NCBI GenBank assembly: GCA_020723165.1
Contig: DYJK01000012.1
Coordinates: forward strand, 1 to 34,259
Origin: Melioribacter roseus
Lineage (GTDB): Bacteria; Bacteroidota; Ignavibacteria; Ignavibacteriales; Melioribacteraceae
Reading direction: 5' to 3'
Length of the DNA: 34,259 nt
In this document: positions 15,387 to 24,308 of the stretch, piece by piece
Layout of the letters: every line of letters starts with the position of its first letter
How positions within the stretch are numbered: the stretch's first letter is position 1
Notes under the pieces: generated by a model
Seen by the model: only the letters and a program-made list of their open reading frames with translations
The model's database searches: none
What the model was told of the DNA's origin: nothing
Translations under genes and position numbers: made by a program

Positions 15387-16789
15387 TTTATTTTCACCTT
15401 TGCTAAAAATGCTGTATTGATTACGTCTAAAATTTTTCCATTAGAAACAACCGCAATCTTAAACGTTGTTTTTAATTGTTTGATTTTTTCTTTAGGCAGA
15501 ATTACAAGGAATTTTGCTTCAGTTACACCTTGTGGTTCAACCTTTAGGTCGTTACCTATAATTTTTATTTCACCTTCCTGATTTTGCAGAGTAAGAGCCG
15601 CCGGCAGTATATCAAAGGATTTGTTGATTATTTTCAGATCGTAAATATTACTTACCTTGTCACCGGGTTGTTCCTGATATAAAGTGCCGGGCGTACGCAA
15701 GATGCTTAACTCAACTTTTGATCTGTTTAAAAGCATGTAAGTAATCACAGTTGTTAATAGAATTAATACCATCGTGTAACTGATTGCGCGCGGAGTAAAG
15801 ATTGACCTTTTTGAAGTTTCTATTTCGTTTTTAGATGCATAACGTATCAATCCTTTCGGGCGGTTGATTTTATCCATCACAGTATTACAAGCATCGATAC
15901 AAGCTGTACAGTTAACACATTCAAGCTGCGTCCCGTTGCGGATATCAATACCGGTCGGGCATACATCAACGCATAAATTACAATCGATACAATCACCGTA
16001 ATTTTGAGTTTCACCTTTTTTTATTTTCCCACGAGGTTCGCCTCGTTTATAATCATAATGGATTACAATTGAATTTTGATCAAGCATTACACCTTGCAAA
16101 CGTCCGTATGGACAAACAAGAACGCAAGCTTGTTCGCGGAATGACGTAAACACAAAGTAGAAAGCACCCGAGAAAAATAATACAGCTATAAAAGTCCCGG
16201 AATGTTCGAAAGGGGAGTGCGATATGTACTGTTTAAGTGTATCAATCCCAATTATGTAGGAAAGAAAAATATTTGAAATGATGAATGACAAGAAAAAGAA
16301 GATTAATTGTTTTGAACCCTTCTTAATAAATTTTTCTGCATTCATGGGTGTATTTTTAAGAGCACGCTGTTTGTTTGCATCTCCCTCTATCCAGTATTCG
16401 ATTTTGCGGAAAACCATTTCCAGAAAAATTGTTTGTGGACAGATCCAGCCGCAGAACAATCTGCCGTAAACCACGGTAAATAAAAAGATTGAAACTATGA
16501 TTGCGATCATTGTTAAAGCAAATAAGTGAAGATCATGCGGACCGAACGGTATTCCGAATATTATAAATTTTCTTTCTAAAACATTCAATATTACAAATGG
16601 GTGTCCATCAATTTTTATAAATGGAACTGCAAATAGAAAAGCTAATAGGAAATAGCTTACGATGGTTCTTGCATTATAAAATTTACCGGATGGTTTTCTT
16701 GGATAGATCCATTTTCGTTTCCCTTCCTTTGTAACGGTTGCAATGGAATCGCGGAATGTTTCCTCGTGTGATTTTAATGCATCATTCAT
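15383..16789 (-). CDS. ccoG: CcoG/FixG/RdxA-type ferredoxin-like cytochrome oxidase accessory protein
   Basis: 468-aa membrane iron-sulphur protein that assists cbb3 oxidase maturation; CcoG has been reported to reduce Cu(II) for delivery to the oxidase. An N-terminal helix cluster contains CGWICPQTIFLEMVFRKIEY and a later CVLVCPYGRLQGVM. Two [4Fe-4S] ferredoxin motifs follow: CIDCNLCVDVCP and CVNCTACIDAC. A last membrane helix (SYTMVLILLTTVITYMLL) leads to a C-terminal Ig-like domain typical of FixG. ATG 16789 is chosen; an in-frame TTG at 16804 is possible and neither has a clear Shine-Dalgarno. It begins only 20 bases after the transposase stop. Confidence 0.93.
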   Translation of the reverse strand: MNDALKSHEETFRDSIATVTKEGKRKWIYPRKPSGKFYNARTIVSYFLLAFLFAVPFIKIDGHPFVILNVLERKFIIFGIPFGPHDLHLFALTMIAIIVSIFLFTVVYGRLFCGWICPQTIFLEMVFRKIEYWIEGDANKQRALKNTPMNAEKFIKKGSKQLIFFFLSFIISNIFLSYIIGIDTLKQYISHSPFEHSGTFIAVLFFSGAFYFVFTSFREQACVLVCPYGRLQGVMLDQNSIVIHYDYKRGEPRGKIKKGETQNYGDCIDCNLCVDVCPTGIDIRNGTQLECVNCTACIDACNTVMDKINRPKGLIRYASKNEIETSKRSIFTPRAISYTMVLILLTTVITYMLLNRSKVELSILRTPGTLYQEQPGDKVSNIYDLKIINKSFDILPAALTLQNQEGEIKIIGNDLKVEPQGVTEAKFLVILPKEKIKQLKTTFKIAVVSNGKILDVINTAFLAKVKIK

Positions 16790-16809
16790 GTGTGATATGA
16801 TCAACCAGT

Positions 16810-17358
16810 TTATAATTCGTAAATATTACCCACATCATTTTTTTCGAATTCCCATTTTAAGGGATTTAGTTCAATATATTTTCTGATGTTATATAATTCT
16901 TTTTCACTTCTAATAATTCTGTCATAAAAACGAGATTGCCAAGCAAAAGGTGAGTGGCCATTTTTATTTGCCCATCGTTTTAGGGATCCTTTGTATTGAT
17001 TGATAATAACAGGTAAGGAATTTTTAATTGGTTTACTAAATTGTGAACTATGGTTTTTGGGTAAAGACTCGCCGCGGCGAGTCTCTACATCATTTAATAT
17101 CACGATACCATGCACATGATTGGGCATAATTACGAAGTAATCTAAATCAACATTATTTCTAATTGTTTTGGTTTTGAGCCATTCTTGTTCTGCAATCTTT
17201 CCGAATTCATTCAATACCATCTTACCAGCAATGATCTTTCCAAAATATTCAATGTGATATTTTGCATTAATTGTTACGTAATACCACCATGGGTTTGAAT
17301 AATCCCAATCTTTTAAGCGTGCCGATTTGATACGATATTTGTTTTGGTACAGTTCCAT
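16810..17358 (-). CDS. REP-associated tyrosine transposase (RAYT, Y1 family)
   Basis: 182-aa IS200-like single-strand transposase of the RAYT kind. The HUH motif is in YFVIMPNHVHGIVIL, and the likely nucleophile is Tyr in IINQYKGSLKRWANK; WQSRFYDRIIRSEKELYNIRKYIELNP is the conserved C-terminal part. RAYTs are domesticated single-copy relatives of IS200/IS605 enzymes that act on REP palindromes. The frame is intact and packed into the cbb3 operon, 14 bases after ccoP and 20 before ccoG, in the same orientation. An almost perfect 28-bp palindrome lies within its own coding sequence (17061-17088) and encodes VETRRGESL. No terminal inverted repeats or subterminal hairpins are seen at its edges. 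Confidence 0.92.
   Translation of the reverse strand: MELYQNKYRIKSARLKDWDYSNPWWYYVTINAKYHIEYFGKIIAGKMVLNEFGKIAEQEWLKTKTIRNNVDLDYFVIMPNHVHGIVILNDVETRRGESLPKNHSSQFSKPIKNSLPVIINQYKGSLKRWANKNGHSPFAWQSRFYDRIIRSEKELYNIRKYIELNPLKWEFEKNDVGNIYEL
17061..17088. repeat. REP-like palindrome inside the RAYT gene
   Basis: The core AGACTCGCCGCGGCGAGTCT at 17065-17084 is a perfect 20-bp palindrome; with flanks GTAA and CTAC it extends to 28 bp with one mismatched pair. It is far more GC-rich than its surroundings. The outer GTAGAGAC/GTCTCTAC type is a recurrent palindrome style in genomes with RAYTs (recalled, not checked). The element keeps the reading frame open. Confidence 0.8.
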
Positions 17359-17372
17359 TCAAACCGAAGTTT

Positions 17373-18221
17373 TTAGCTGCCTATTGTTTTTGTTGTGTCT
17401 GCTTGTGCTGGTTCTTCCCATTTTGTTCCTTCCGGCAGTTTGGCATTTGCGGGATTTGTACCGTGCAGACTCATAATATAACTTGACACAGCTTGCATCT
17501 TTTTCGGATCCAATTGTGTCTGCCAACTAATCATTCCTTTTTGCGGTACACCAATTTTAATTGTCTTGAAAATATTTTTTATGCCGCCACCGTGAATCCA
17601 ATAATCATCGGTAAGATTTGGGCCAACTAAACCTTCACCGTTTTGTCCATGACATGTGACGCAATTTTTTGCAAATATTTCTTTCCCTTCGGCTAATGTT
17701 GCTGCATCATTTGCCAATGTTACTGTTTCTTCATTAATGAATGTACCGCTCTTGATTAATATTTGTCTTTCAAACGCAGCTTGCTGCACTTCCAAATTAT
17801 ATTCCTTGGATTGAACCTGACCATCATCGAACACGTGATAACTTAATAAATAAACAACAGCCCAAATAATTGTTCCATAAAAGAGCGCCGCGAACCAGGG
17901 TGGAATCCGGTTATCTAATTCTTGTATTCCGTCGTAGTTATGGTGAAGAAGAATCTCTTGCTCTTTCTCGATCGGTATCGATTTTGTTAGAGCTTTTTTT
18001 AATGCAGTTAACGGTGCTTTAAAAACTCTGCCTTCCAAGTCATTCTTTTCCGAATATACTACAGTGAGCCAAAGAACAAATGCAATCACAATTATTGTTA
18101 AGACCAGCATGAATCTCATCACTTTATCTAATGATTCGTCGCCGGCAGCAAATAAATTAGACTGCTCGAAAAAGAAAAAAAGTGACACGAAAAACGGAAA
18201 TAAAATTTTATTCGATCTCAT
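17373..18221 (-). CDS. ccoP: cbb3-type cytochrome c oxidase subunit III
   Basis: 282-aa membrane-anchored cytochrome c that passes electrons to the CcoNO core. The N-terminal part has two hydrophobic helices (about residues 4-25 and 35-56), then the CcoP signature DNRIPPWFAALFYGTIIWAV at about 103-122. One haem site follows, Cys187-Val-Thr-Cys190-His191, with the likely axial Met230 in QKGMISW. Proteobacterial CcoP usually carries two haem-c domains; here only one is present and the length leaves no room for a second. The start overlaps the ccoQ end by 14 bases. Confidence 0.93.
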   Translation of the reverse strand: MRSNKILFPFFVSLFFFFEQSNLFAAGDESLDKVMRFMLVLTIIVIAFVLWLTVVYSEKNDLEGRVFKAPLTALKKALTKSIPIEKEQEILLHHNYDGIQELDNRIPPWFAALFYGTIIWAVVYLLSYHVFDDGQVQSKEYNLEVQQAAFERQILIKSGTFINEETVTLANDAATLAEGKEIFAKNCVTCHGQNGEGLVGPNLTDDYWIHGGGIKNIFKTIKIGVPQKGMISWQTQLDPKKMQAVSSYIMSLHGTNPANAKLPEGTKWEEPAQADTTKTIGS

Positions 18222-18411
18222 TTTTATTCTCTGCCTTATGATTATTTTCTATTTGATTTTCCAACGGTAGATTTTCCATCTTAGCCAAATAATTTTTGTC
18301 GAGTTTAATAACCCAAACTAGTAAAAGAATAAATATCCCGAAAAAAATTACCAGGCCAATAATCCCCAAAGTTGAAATACCTTCTAACGAGCTGAAATAT
18401 TTTGATATCAT
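18208..18411 (-). CDS. ccoQ: CcoQ-like small cbb3 oxidase subunit
   Basis: 67-aa protein with one membrane helix (GIIGLVIFFGIFILLLVWVI, about residues 17-36) and a charged tail. Size, topology and position between ccoNO and ccoP match CcoQ, a stabilising subunit with little sequence conservation. It begins two bases after the ccoNO stop and its end overlaps ccoP by 14 bases, so all three are translated in concert. The assignment rests on context more than on sequence. Confidence 0.8.
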   Translation of the reverse strand: MISKYFSSLEGISTLGIIGLVIFFGIFILLLVWVIKLDKNYLAKMENLPLENQIENNHKAENKNEIE

Positions 18412-18413
18412 AA

Positions 18414-20540
18414 TTATTTGTTAACCGTTTGATTTCCTTTAATATCTGTGCCTAAGCGTTGCAGATATGCAATTAGCGCAATCACTTCTTTATCCGGTTC
18501 CGCCGGTACGCCATTATTTAATAAATCATCGGCAATTGTATTTGCTTGTTTCATTAAATCCTGGTTGGCAAAATTTTCGTAACCTTCTTCGTATGGAACA
18601 CCGATTGAGCGCATAACATTTATTTTTGCCGGTGTTACGGAAATATCTATCGATTGTGTAAAAAGCCAAGGATACTGGGGCATAATGGAACCGGGGGACA
18701 TCTGGCGCGGATCTTCAAAATGTAAGTAATGCCACAAGTTGGAATATTTTCCTCCTTCGCGATGTAGATCTGGTCCCGTTCGTTTTGAACCCCATAAGAA
18801 TGGATGATCATAAACAAACTCGCCTACTTTTGAATACTCACCGTATCGTTCTGTTTCCGATCTAAACGGACGAACCATTTGTGAATGGCATGTGTTGCAT
18901 CCTTCGCGTATGTAAATATCGCGTCCTTGCAATTCAAGCGGTGTGTATGGTTTTACACTTGCAATGGTAGGTATATTTGATTTAACTAAATAAGTTGGAA
19001 TTAATTCTACCAATCCGCCGATTAGAACAACAACCAAAGCAAGAAGCGCAAATTGTGCCGGGCGTTTTTCCAGCCATCTATGGATCAAACCGCGTTTCAT
19101 TTGATCTTTCTCTTTTATGTAAGGCGCTGCTTCTGCGTCTTCATTTTTTATGAAAGTACCGAGCTTTGCAGTTTTAATTAAATTGTAAACGCAAAGAAAA
19201 ATTCCGGCAAAGTATAATAATCCTCCAATAGAACGGAGGATATACATTGGAATTATTTGTAAAACAGTTTCAAGAAAATTTGGATATTGAAGAATTCCGA
19301 GCGGAGTGAATTGTTTCCACATCAACGATTGTGTAAGACCGGCCCAGTAAAGTGGAATTGCGTAGAATACAATACCAAGTGTACCAACCCAGAAGTGGAG
19401 ATTCGCCAATTTTTTTGAGTAGAGTTCGGTACCCCACATTTTAGGAATTAACCAGTAGAGAAGTCCGAAAGAAAGAAAACCGTTCCATCCTAAAGCACCA
19501 ATGTGCGCATGTGCGATAGTCCAATCTGTATAGTGCGTAATTGCATTAAAGTTTTTAAGTGAGAGCATCGGTCCCTCGAACGTGGACATACCGTAAGCTG
19601 TGACAGCAACAACCATAAATTTTAGGATTGGGTTATCGCGTACTCTATCCCATGCACCGCGCAGTGTTAAAAGACCGTTCAGCATTCCACCCCACGATGG
19701 TGCTATTAACATTATTGAAAAAACCGTTCCAAGTGATTGTGCCCAATCGGGCAGTGCTGTGTAAAGTAAATGATGTGGACCAGCCCAGATGTATAAAAAT
19801 ATCAGCGCCCAAAAATGCAATATGGAAAGTCGATATGAATAAACCGGACGGTTTGCAGCTTTTGGTAAAAAGTAATACATCAATCCTAAATAAGGTGTTG
19901 TTAAAAAGAATGCTACTGCATTGTGACCGTACCACCATTGGGTTAGAGCATCTTGTACACCGGCGTAGATCGGGTAACTCTTTATTAAACTAACCGGAAT
20001 TTCAATTGAGTTGACAACATGAAGGATTGTAATTGTTACGAATGTTGCAATGTAAAACCAGATTGCAACGTACATATGTTTTTCTCTTCGTTTAATAATT
20101 GTACCGAACATGTTTGTACCGAATGTAAGCCAAACGATAGCGATCATTAAATCAATGGGCCATTCAAGTTCGGCATATTCTTTTCCGGTTGTAATACCTA
20201 AGGGAAGAGAAACAGCAGCAAGTACTATAATTGTTTGCCATCCCCAAAAGTGAATTTGGCTTAGGAGATCGCTGAACATTCTTGTTTTGCAGACTCTCTG
20301 GAGAGAATAATAAACACCGGCAAAGATAATATTGCCCACAAAAGCAAATATAACGGCGTTTGTGTGGAGCGGTCTTATTCTTCCGAAAGTTATGTATTGA
20401 AGTCCTAAATTTAGTTCCGGCATATATAATTGAATTGCCAGTATGAGACCGACAAGCATTCCTACAATACCGAATATTAGCGCTGCAATAGTGAATTGCT
20501 TGACGATCTGGTTGTCGTAACTGAATTTTTCGACTTGCAT
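18414..20540 (-). CDS. ccoNO: Fused cbb3-type cytochrome oxidase subunits I and II (CcoN-CcoO)
   Basis: 708-aa fusion of the catalytic subunit and its monohaem cytochrome partner, the oxygen-reducing, proton-pumping core. CcoN covers about residues 1-470 with at least 12 helices. Expected ligands are seen: His59 (low-spin haem, RPLHTNAV), His206 (CuB, WWYGHNAVAFF), His256-His257 (CuB, WAGPHHLLY), His344 and His346 (hemes, IAHAHIGALG), and Tyr250 as candidate active-site Tyr. CcoO follows (about 495-708): a helix, then CNTCHSQMVRPFRSETERYG at 548 onward, with an axial Met expected in SPGSIMPQYPWL. ATG 20540 follows AGGAGT at seven bases; the adjacent TTG would add one residue. Confidence 0.96.
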   Translation of the reverse strand: MQVEKFSYDNQIVKQFTIAALIFGIVGMLVGLILAIQLYMPELNLGLQYITFGRIRPLHTNAVIFAFVGNIIFAGVYYSLQRVCKTRMFSDLLSQIHFWGWQTIIVLAAVSLPLGITTGKEYAELEWPIDLMIAIVWLTFGTNMFGTIIKRREKHMYVAIWFYIATFVTITILHVVNSIEIPVSLIKSYPIYAGVQDALTQWWYGHNAVAFFLTTPYLGLMYYFLPKAANRPVYSYRLSILHFWALIFLYIWAGPHHLLYTALPDWAQSLGTVFSIMLIAPSWGGMLNGLLTLRGAWDRVRDNPILKFMVVAVTAYGMSTFEGPMLSLKNFNAITHYTDWTIAHAHIGALGWNGFLSFGLLYWLIPKMWGTELYSKKLANLHFWVGTLGIVFYAIPLYWAGLTQSLMWKQFTPLGILQYPNFLETVLQIIPMYILRSIGGLLYFAGIFLCVYNLIKTAKLGTFIKNEDAEAAPYIKEKDQMKRGLIHRWLEKRPAQFALLALVVVLIGGLVELIPTYLVKSNIPTIASVKPYTPLELQGRDIYIREGCNTCHSQMVRPFRSETERYGEYSKVGEFVYDHPFLWGSKRTGPDLHREGGKYSNLWHYLHFEDPRQMSPGSIMPQYPWLFTQSIDISVTPAKINVMRSIGVPYEEGYENFANQDLMKQANTIADDLLNNGVPAEPDKEVIALIAYLQRLGTDIKGNQTVNK

Positions 20541-20606
20541 CAATTACTCCTGATTTTATGTAAAAAATTTTAAACGTGGAATACAAAAACCCAGAATGCA
20601 GAATTT

Positions 20607-20834
20607 TTATTTTTGATTCTGTTTGTCATTTTTTAATTCTTCGTTCTGTGTTCTGAGTTTGTCCGCCATCTTTTTGGCGGATTCCGCATTATTTTTTAAG
20701 TCTTCAAATAGTATTCTAACCGATGGAGTATATTTATCATCATACTGGCCAGTTCTAACCGCCCATATATATGCTATCAAGAATCCGCCGGCTACTAATA
20801 AACTTGCGATGATCAATATTAATATTACCGACAT
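20607..20834 (-). CDS. ccoS: cbb3 oxidase assembly protein CcoS
   Basis: 75-aa single-helix membrane protein. SLLVAGGFLIAYIWAVRTGQYDD is the CcoS signature: a helix followed by the Trp-Ala-Val-Arg-x-Gly-Gln-Tyr-Asp-Asp block. CcoS is required for cofactor (haem b and CuB) insertion into CcoN in other bacteria. The tail is longer and more charged than in proteobacterial CcoS. The ATG overlaps the ccoI stop by one base. A hairpin-forming sequence at 20662-20681 lies inside the coding region. Confidence 0.92.
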   Translation of the reverse strand: MSVILILIIASLLVAGGFLIAYIWAVRTGQYDDKYTPSVRILFEDLKNNAESAKKMADKLRTQNEELKNDKQNQK

Positions 20835-23251
20835 TAAATAAACCTCCTTTTCCTTGCAAAGAAATTAACTGATAAAGTTGTAAATAGAACGACAGTAATA
20901 GAACTGACCGGCATCAATATTGCCGCAATGATTGGTGATAATGTGCCGCTAACGGCGTAATATAAACCAATCAAATTGTAAATTGAAGAAAGAATAAAAC
21001 TGGTTATAATTATACTTTTACTTTTTTTTGCAAACTTGATAAAATCGCTTAGTCTTGAAAAAGAATTTGAATCTAAGATGCCATCGCAAGCCGGGGAAAA
21101 ATTATTAACATCATCAGAGATCGAAATTCCGATATCGCTCTGTTTCAACGCACCAGCGTCATTCAAGCCATCACCAATCATCAATACTTTTTTCCCATTT
21201 TGCTGAAGTGATGTAATGTAATTTAATTTATCAAATGGCGATTGATTAAAGAGCATTTCTTTATTGCTGCCAAAAAATTCTTGAAGTCTATTTCTCTCGC
21301 TTTCGTTATCCCCGGAAAGAATTGAAATCTTATTATTCTCTCCAAGTTCAGAAATTATTTCCATTAATCCGCTGCGGTATTTATTTGAGATGTTGAAATA
21401 ACCTCTAACTTTTCTATTGATAGAAACATAAACTTTAGTTGATTGTTCTTTATCATCAATATTTTTTTCGCTTACAAAACTTTTTGCACCTATTTTTATT
21501 TCGAACCCGTTTATAACAGCTGTAATACCTTTTCCAGGTTCTTCATCAAAGTAATCAGTCGGCAGCAATTTTTCGTTTACCAATAAATTGTAAATAGCGA
21601 GACTTAATGGATGCGATGAATTACGTACTGTAGATTTGATCAGTGATCCTTCATTATCAGTTAGAACCTCGCCAACAAATTTTACTTCTGAAGCACCGTT
21701 CTCTGTTATGGTACCGGTTTTATCCAATACGATGGCATCAACAGCAGCTAATTTTTCGATTGCATAAGTATTTTTCAAATAGAATTTATTTTTACCAAAG
21801 ATTCTTAAAGTATTGCCCATTGTGAAAGGTGTAGAAAGAGCTAATGCACACGGGCATGCGATGATTAACACAGCAGTAAAGGCGTTAAATGCAAGTAGGG
21901 GATTTACAAAATACCAATAGATGGCAGCGGTTAAACCGATTAGTAAAATAGCAATTGTAAAATGTTTACTTATAGAATTAGCAAATGAAACAATCTTTGG
22001 TTCATCATCTTTGATGAATGCTTTACTGTTCCAAAGCTGTGTTAAATAGCTTTGCGAGACCTCCTTGATTGTTTCTAATTCGATTGCACTGCCCATCTGT
22101 CTGCCGCCGGCAAAAATTGTTTCCCCGTTTACCTTTGTTGTAGGAATCGATTCTCCGGTTACAAAACTGTAATCAATGTTTGCTTTCCCTTTAATCAATA
22201 CAGAATCAGTCGGAATTAATTCATTATTCCTGATTACAATTCTGTTTCCAACACCAAGTTTTTCTATTGGAATGGTTGTTTCCGTTTTATCTTTTTTAAT
22301 CGTAACAGAAATTGGAAAATATGATTTATAATTTCTCTCAAAGTTCAGTGTATCATACGTTTTGTTCTGGAATAATTTACCGATGAGCAGAAAGAAAATT
22401 AAACCGGCAAGTGTATCGAGGTATCCGGCACCATTCATAAAAATTATTTCGTATAAACTTCTTATGAAAAGAATCAAGATACCAAGGGCAAGCGGCACAT
22501 CAATATTGATGATTTTTTTCTTTAATCCCTTCCACGATGAAACAAAGTAATCCGAACTGCTGAAGAAAAAAACCGGCAATGAAAGCAGAATATTTATGTA
22601 AGCAAAAATTCTTTTCAGTTCGGGAAATTCGTTTGTTCCCAGGGAGAGATATTCTGGAAAACTTAGAAGCATAATGTTTCCGAAAGCAAATCCCGCTATG
22701 CCGATTTTGTAATAAAGTTTTTTATAATCCGATTTTTTTATTGTTGTTGTGTTATCAAAGTTCAGCTGCGGCTCGTAACCGATCGAATCTAATAATTCAA
22801 CTATCTCGTTCAAATTTGTGTTTTTACTGCTAAAGTTTATGAAGATTTTTTTCTGTAAGAAGTTAACTTGTGAATTGATGATACCGGGATTCAGCTTGTA
22901 AAGATTTTCCAATATCCAGATACAAGAGCTGCAGTGCATCTGTGGAATATTAAACGTTACTTTTGAAATTTTTCCATCGGAAAATTCAATCAGTTTTTTA
23001 ACCAGATCTTCATCAAGAAGAAAATCGTAATTTCTTTTAGTTTGTTTCTTTTGTGTTATACCGGGATTTTTATCGATGGAGTAATAATCGCAGAGGTTGT
23101 TTTGTTCGAGTATTTCATAAACGGTTTTACAGCCGTTGCAGCAGAATATCTTTTCATTTACATGAATTGAATCATCGGGACACTCATCACCGCAATGGTA
23201 ACAAATCAGTTGTGTCTTTACCTTAGTATCTTGTAATTCGATCCTTTCCAA
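20834..23251 (-). CDS. ccoI: CcoI/FixI-type copper-translocating P-type ATPase
   Basis: 805-aa P1B-type ATPase that exports copper from the cytoplasm for cbb3 oxidase maturation. Domains in order: Cys-rich N-terminal module (CYHCGDEC, FCCNGCKTVYE), an HMA domain with Cys107-Ser-Ser-Cys110, membrane helices, the actuator motif VTGESIP (about 364-370), the transport motif Cys466-Pro-Cys468, the phosphorylation motif Asp510-Lys-Thr-Gly, a His-Pro pair in SSHPLS, and MIGDGLNDAGALKQSDIG. All catalytic motifs are intact. The start is TTG at 23251, because an in-frame stop lies four codons upstream and no early ATG exists. It is the first gene of the operon, so the promoter should lie in the gap shared with the divergent SDR gene. 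Confidence 0.94.
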   Translation of the reverse strand: MERIELQDTKVKTQLICYHCGDECPDDSIHVNEKIFCCNGCKTVYEILEQNNLCDYYSIDKNPGITQKKQTKRNYDFLLDEDLVKKLIEFSDGKISKVTFNIPQMHCSSCIWILENLYKLNPGIINSQVNFLQKKIFINFSSKNTNLNEIVELLDSIGYEPQLNFDNTTTIKKSDYKKLYYKIGIAGFAFGNIMLLSFPEYLSLGTNEFPELKRIFAYINILLSLPVFFFSSSDYFVSSWKGLKKKIINIDVPLALGILILFIRSLYEIIFMNGAGYLDTLAGLIFFLLIGKLFQNKTYDTLNFERNYKSYFPISVTIKKDKTETTIPIEKLGVGNRIVIRNNELIPTDSVLIKGKANIDYSFVTGESIPTTKVNGETIFAGGRQMGSAIELETIKEVSQSYLTQLWNSKAFIKDDEPKIVSFANSISKHFTIAILLIGLTAAIYWYFVNPLLAFNAFTAVLIIACPCALALSTPFTMGNTLRIFGKNKFYLKNTYAIEKLAAVDAIVLDKTGTITENGASEVKFVGEVLTDNEGSLIKSTVRNSSHPLSLAIYNLLVNEKLLPTDYFDEEPGKGITAVINGFEIKIGAKSFVSEKNIDDKEQSTKVYVSINRKVRGYFNISNKYRSGLMEIISELGENNKISILSGDNESERNRLQEFFGSNKEMLFNQSPFDKLNYITSLQQNGKKVLMIGDGLNDAGALKQSDIGISISDDVNNFSPACDGILDSNSFSRLSDFIKFAKKSKSIIITSFILSSIYNLIGLYYAVSGTLSPIIAAILMPVSSITVVLFTTLSVNFFARKRRFI

Positions 23252-23400
23252 ATGTTTCTGTTAAAAGTGAGATGAAATGTTGGCTGCTTAAAAACCCGAC
23301 ACAAAATAAAAAATTTTGGATGCTTTGTCTAATATTAGTTTATTATTTGGGATTTGAGGATGCTAAGGTTAATTTTGTATCCAAAAAAAGAGGGAAGTTT

Positions 23401-24171
23401 ATGTTAACATTGAAAAATAAAATTGTCTTCATAACCGGTACAACTTCAGGTATTGGTAAATCTTGTGCTTATGCATTTGCTAAAGAAGGGGCAAATCTTA
23501 TTATCAATGCACGAAGGATCGGTTTGTTAAATGAGATTGCAAATGATATTCGAAATAAATTCAATGTGAAAGTATTTGCTTATGAACTTGATGTTAGAAA
23601 TAAAAAAGCTGTACTTGATTCCATCGATAATTTACCGGAAGAGTGGAATAGTATTGATATACTTATCAACAATGCCGGACTTGCTAAAGGATTGAACAAA
23701 TTTTACGAAGATAATCCCGATGATTGGAATGAAATGATCGATACAAATGTGAAAGGTTTATTATATGTAACACACGCTATACTCCCCGGAATGATCAGAA
23801 GAAATTTCGGACATATTATTAATATTGGTTCCATTGCTGGTCATGATGCATATCCCAAAGGAGCGGTTTACTGTGCAACAAAACATGCTGTGGATGCTAT
23901 CACAAAATCTGTTAGGATGGATACGATCGATAAAAATATTCTTGTAAGCACAATCGACCCCGGTTTGGTAGAGACTAATTTCAGTAATATTCGATTTTAC
24001 GGTGATAAAGAAAAAGCTAAAAATGTTTATAAGGGATTAACGCCATTAACCGGTGATGATATTGCAGATGCAGTTATTTACTGTGCAACAAGACCGCCCC
24101 ATGTTAACATTGCAGAGATTACACTTCTAGCCGCACGGCAAGCATCTGCCACAGTAGTTCATAGAGAATGA
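23401..24171 (+). CDS. SDR-family NAD(P)-dependent oxidoreductase
   Basis: 256-aa classical short-chain dehydrogenase. The cofactor motif TGTTSGIG is at residues 12-19, NNAG at 90-93, catalytic Ser144 in IGSIAG, and Tyr157-x3-Lys161 in YCATKHA. Arg38-Arg39 after the second strand suggests NADP preference. The closest known type is the YdfG-like group (3-hydroxy acid / serine dehydrogenases), inferred from IDPGLVETNFSNIRFYGDKE. ATG 23401 is chosen because it follows GAGGGAAG and opens the Rossmann fold directly; an in-frame ATG at 23272 would add 43 unlikely residues across the promoter region. It is transcribed divergently from ccoI. Confidence 0.92.
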   Translation: MLTLKNKIVFITGTTSGIGKSCAYAFAKEGANLIINARRIGLLNEIANDIRNKFNVKVFAYELDVRNKKAVLDSIDNLPEEWNSIDILINNAGLAKGLNKFYEDNPDDWNEMIDTNVKGLLYVTHAILPGMIRRNFGHIINIGSIAGHDAYPKGAVYCATKHAVDAITKSVRMDTIDKNILVSTIDPGLVETNFSNIRFYGDKEKAKNVYKGLTPLTGDDIADAVIYCATRPPHVNIAEITLLAARQASATVVHRE

Positions 24172-24308
24172 TAAGTTGATAATAGGATATGATAAAGAGT
24201 TTAACGAAAATTTAACGTTACTTCGACAAATTTTTTCCGTAAATTTACATCAGAAGATATTCAATTTTAGTCTTCGTGATTATTAACATGTCAATATAGG
24301 AGGTGCGC

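Noticed and set aside
20164-20586. 140-aa minus-strand open frame overlapping the ccoNO start
   Set aside because: It is in another frame over conserved CcoN sequence and its product resembles no protein; the frame is a shadow.
23272-23400. N-terminal extension of the SDR from ATG 23272
   Set aside because: It adds a hydrophobic, unconserved stretch before the Rossmann strand; a good ribosome-binding site precedes ATG 23401, and the region should hold the divergent promoters.
23252-23400. FNR/CRP-type box controlling the cco operon
   Set aside because: No TTGAT-N4-ATCAA-like palindrome was found in the shared upstream region.
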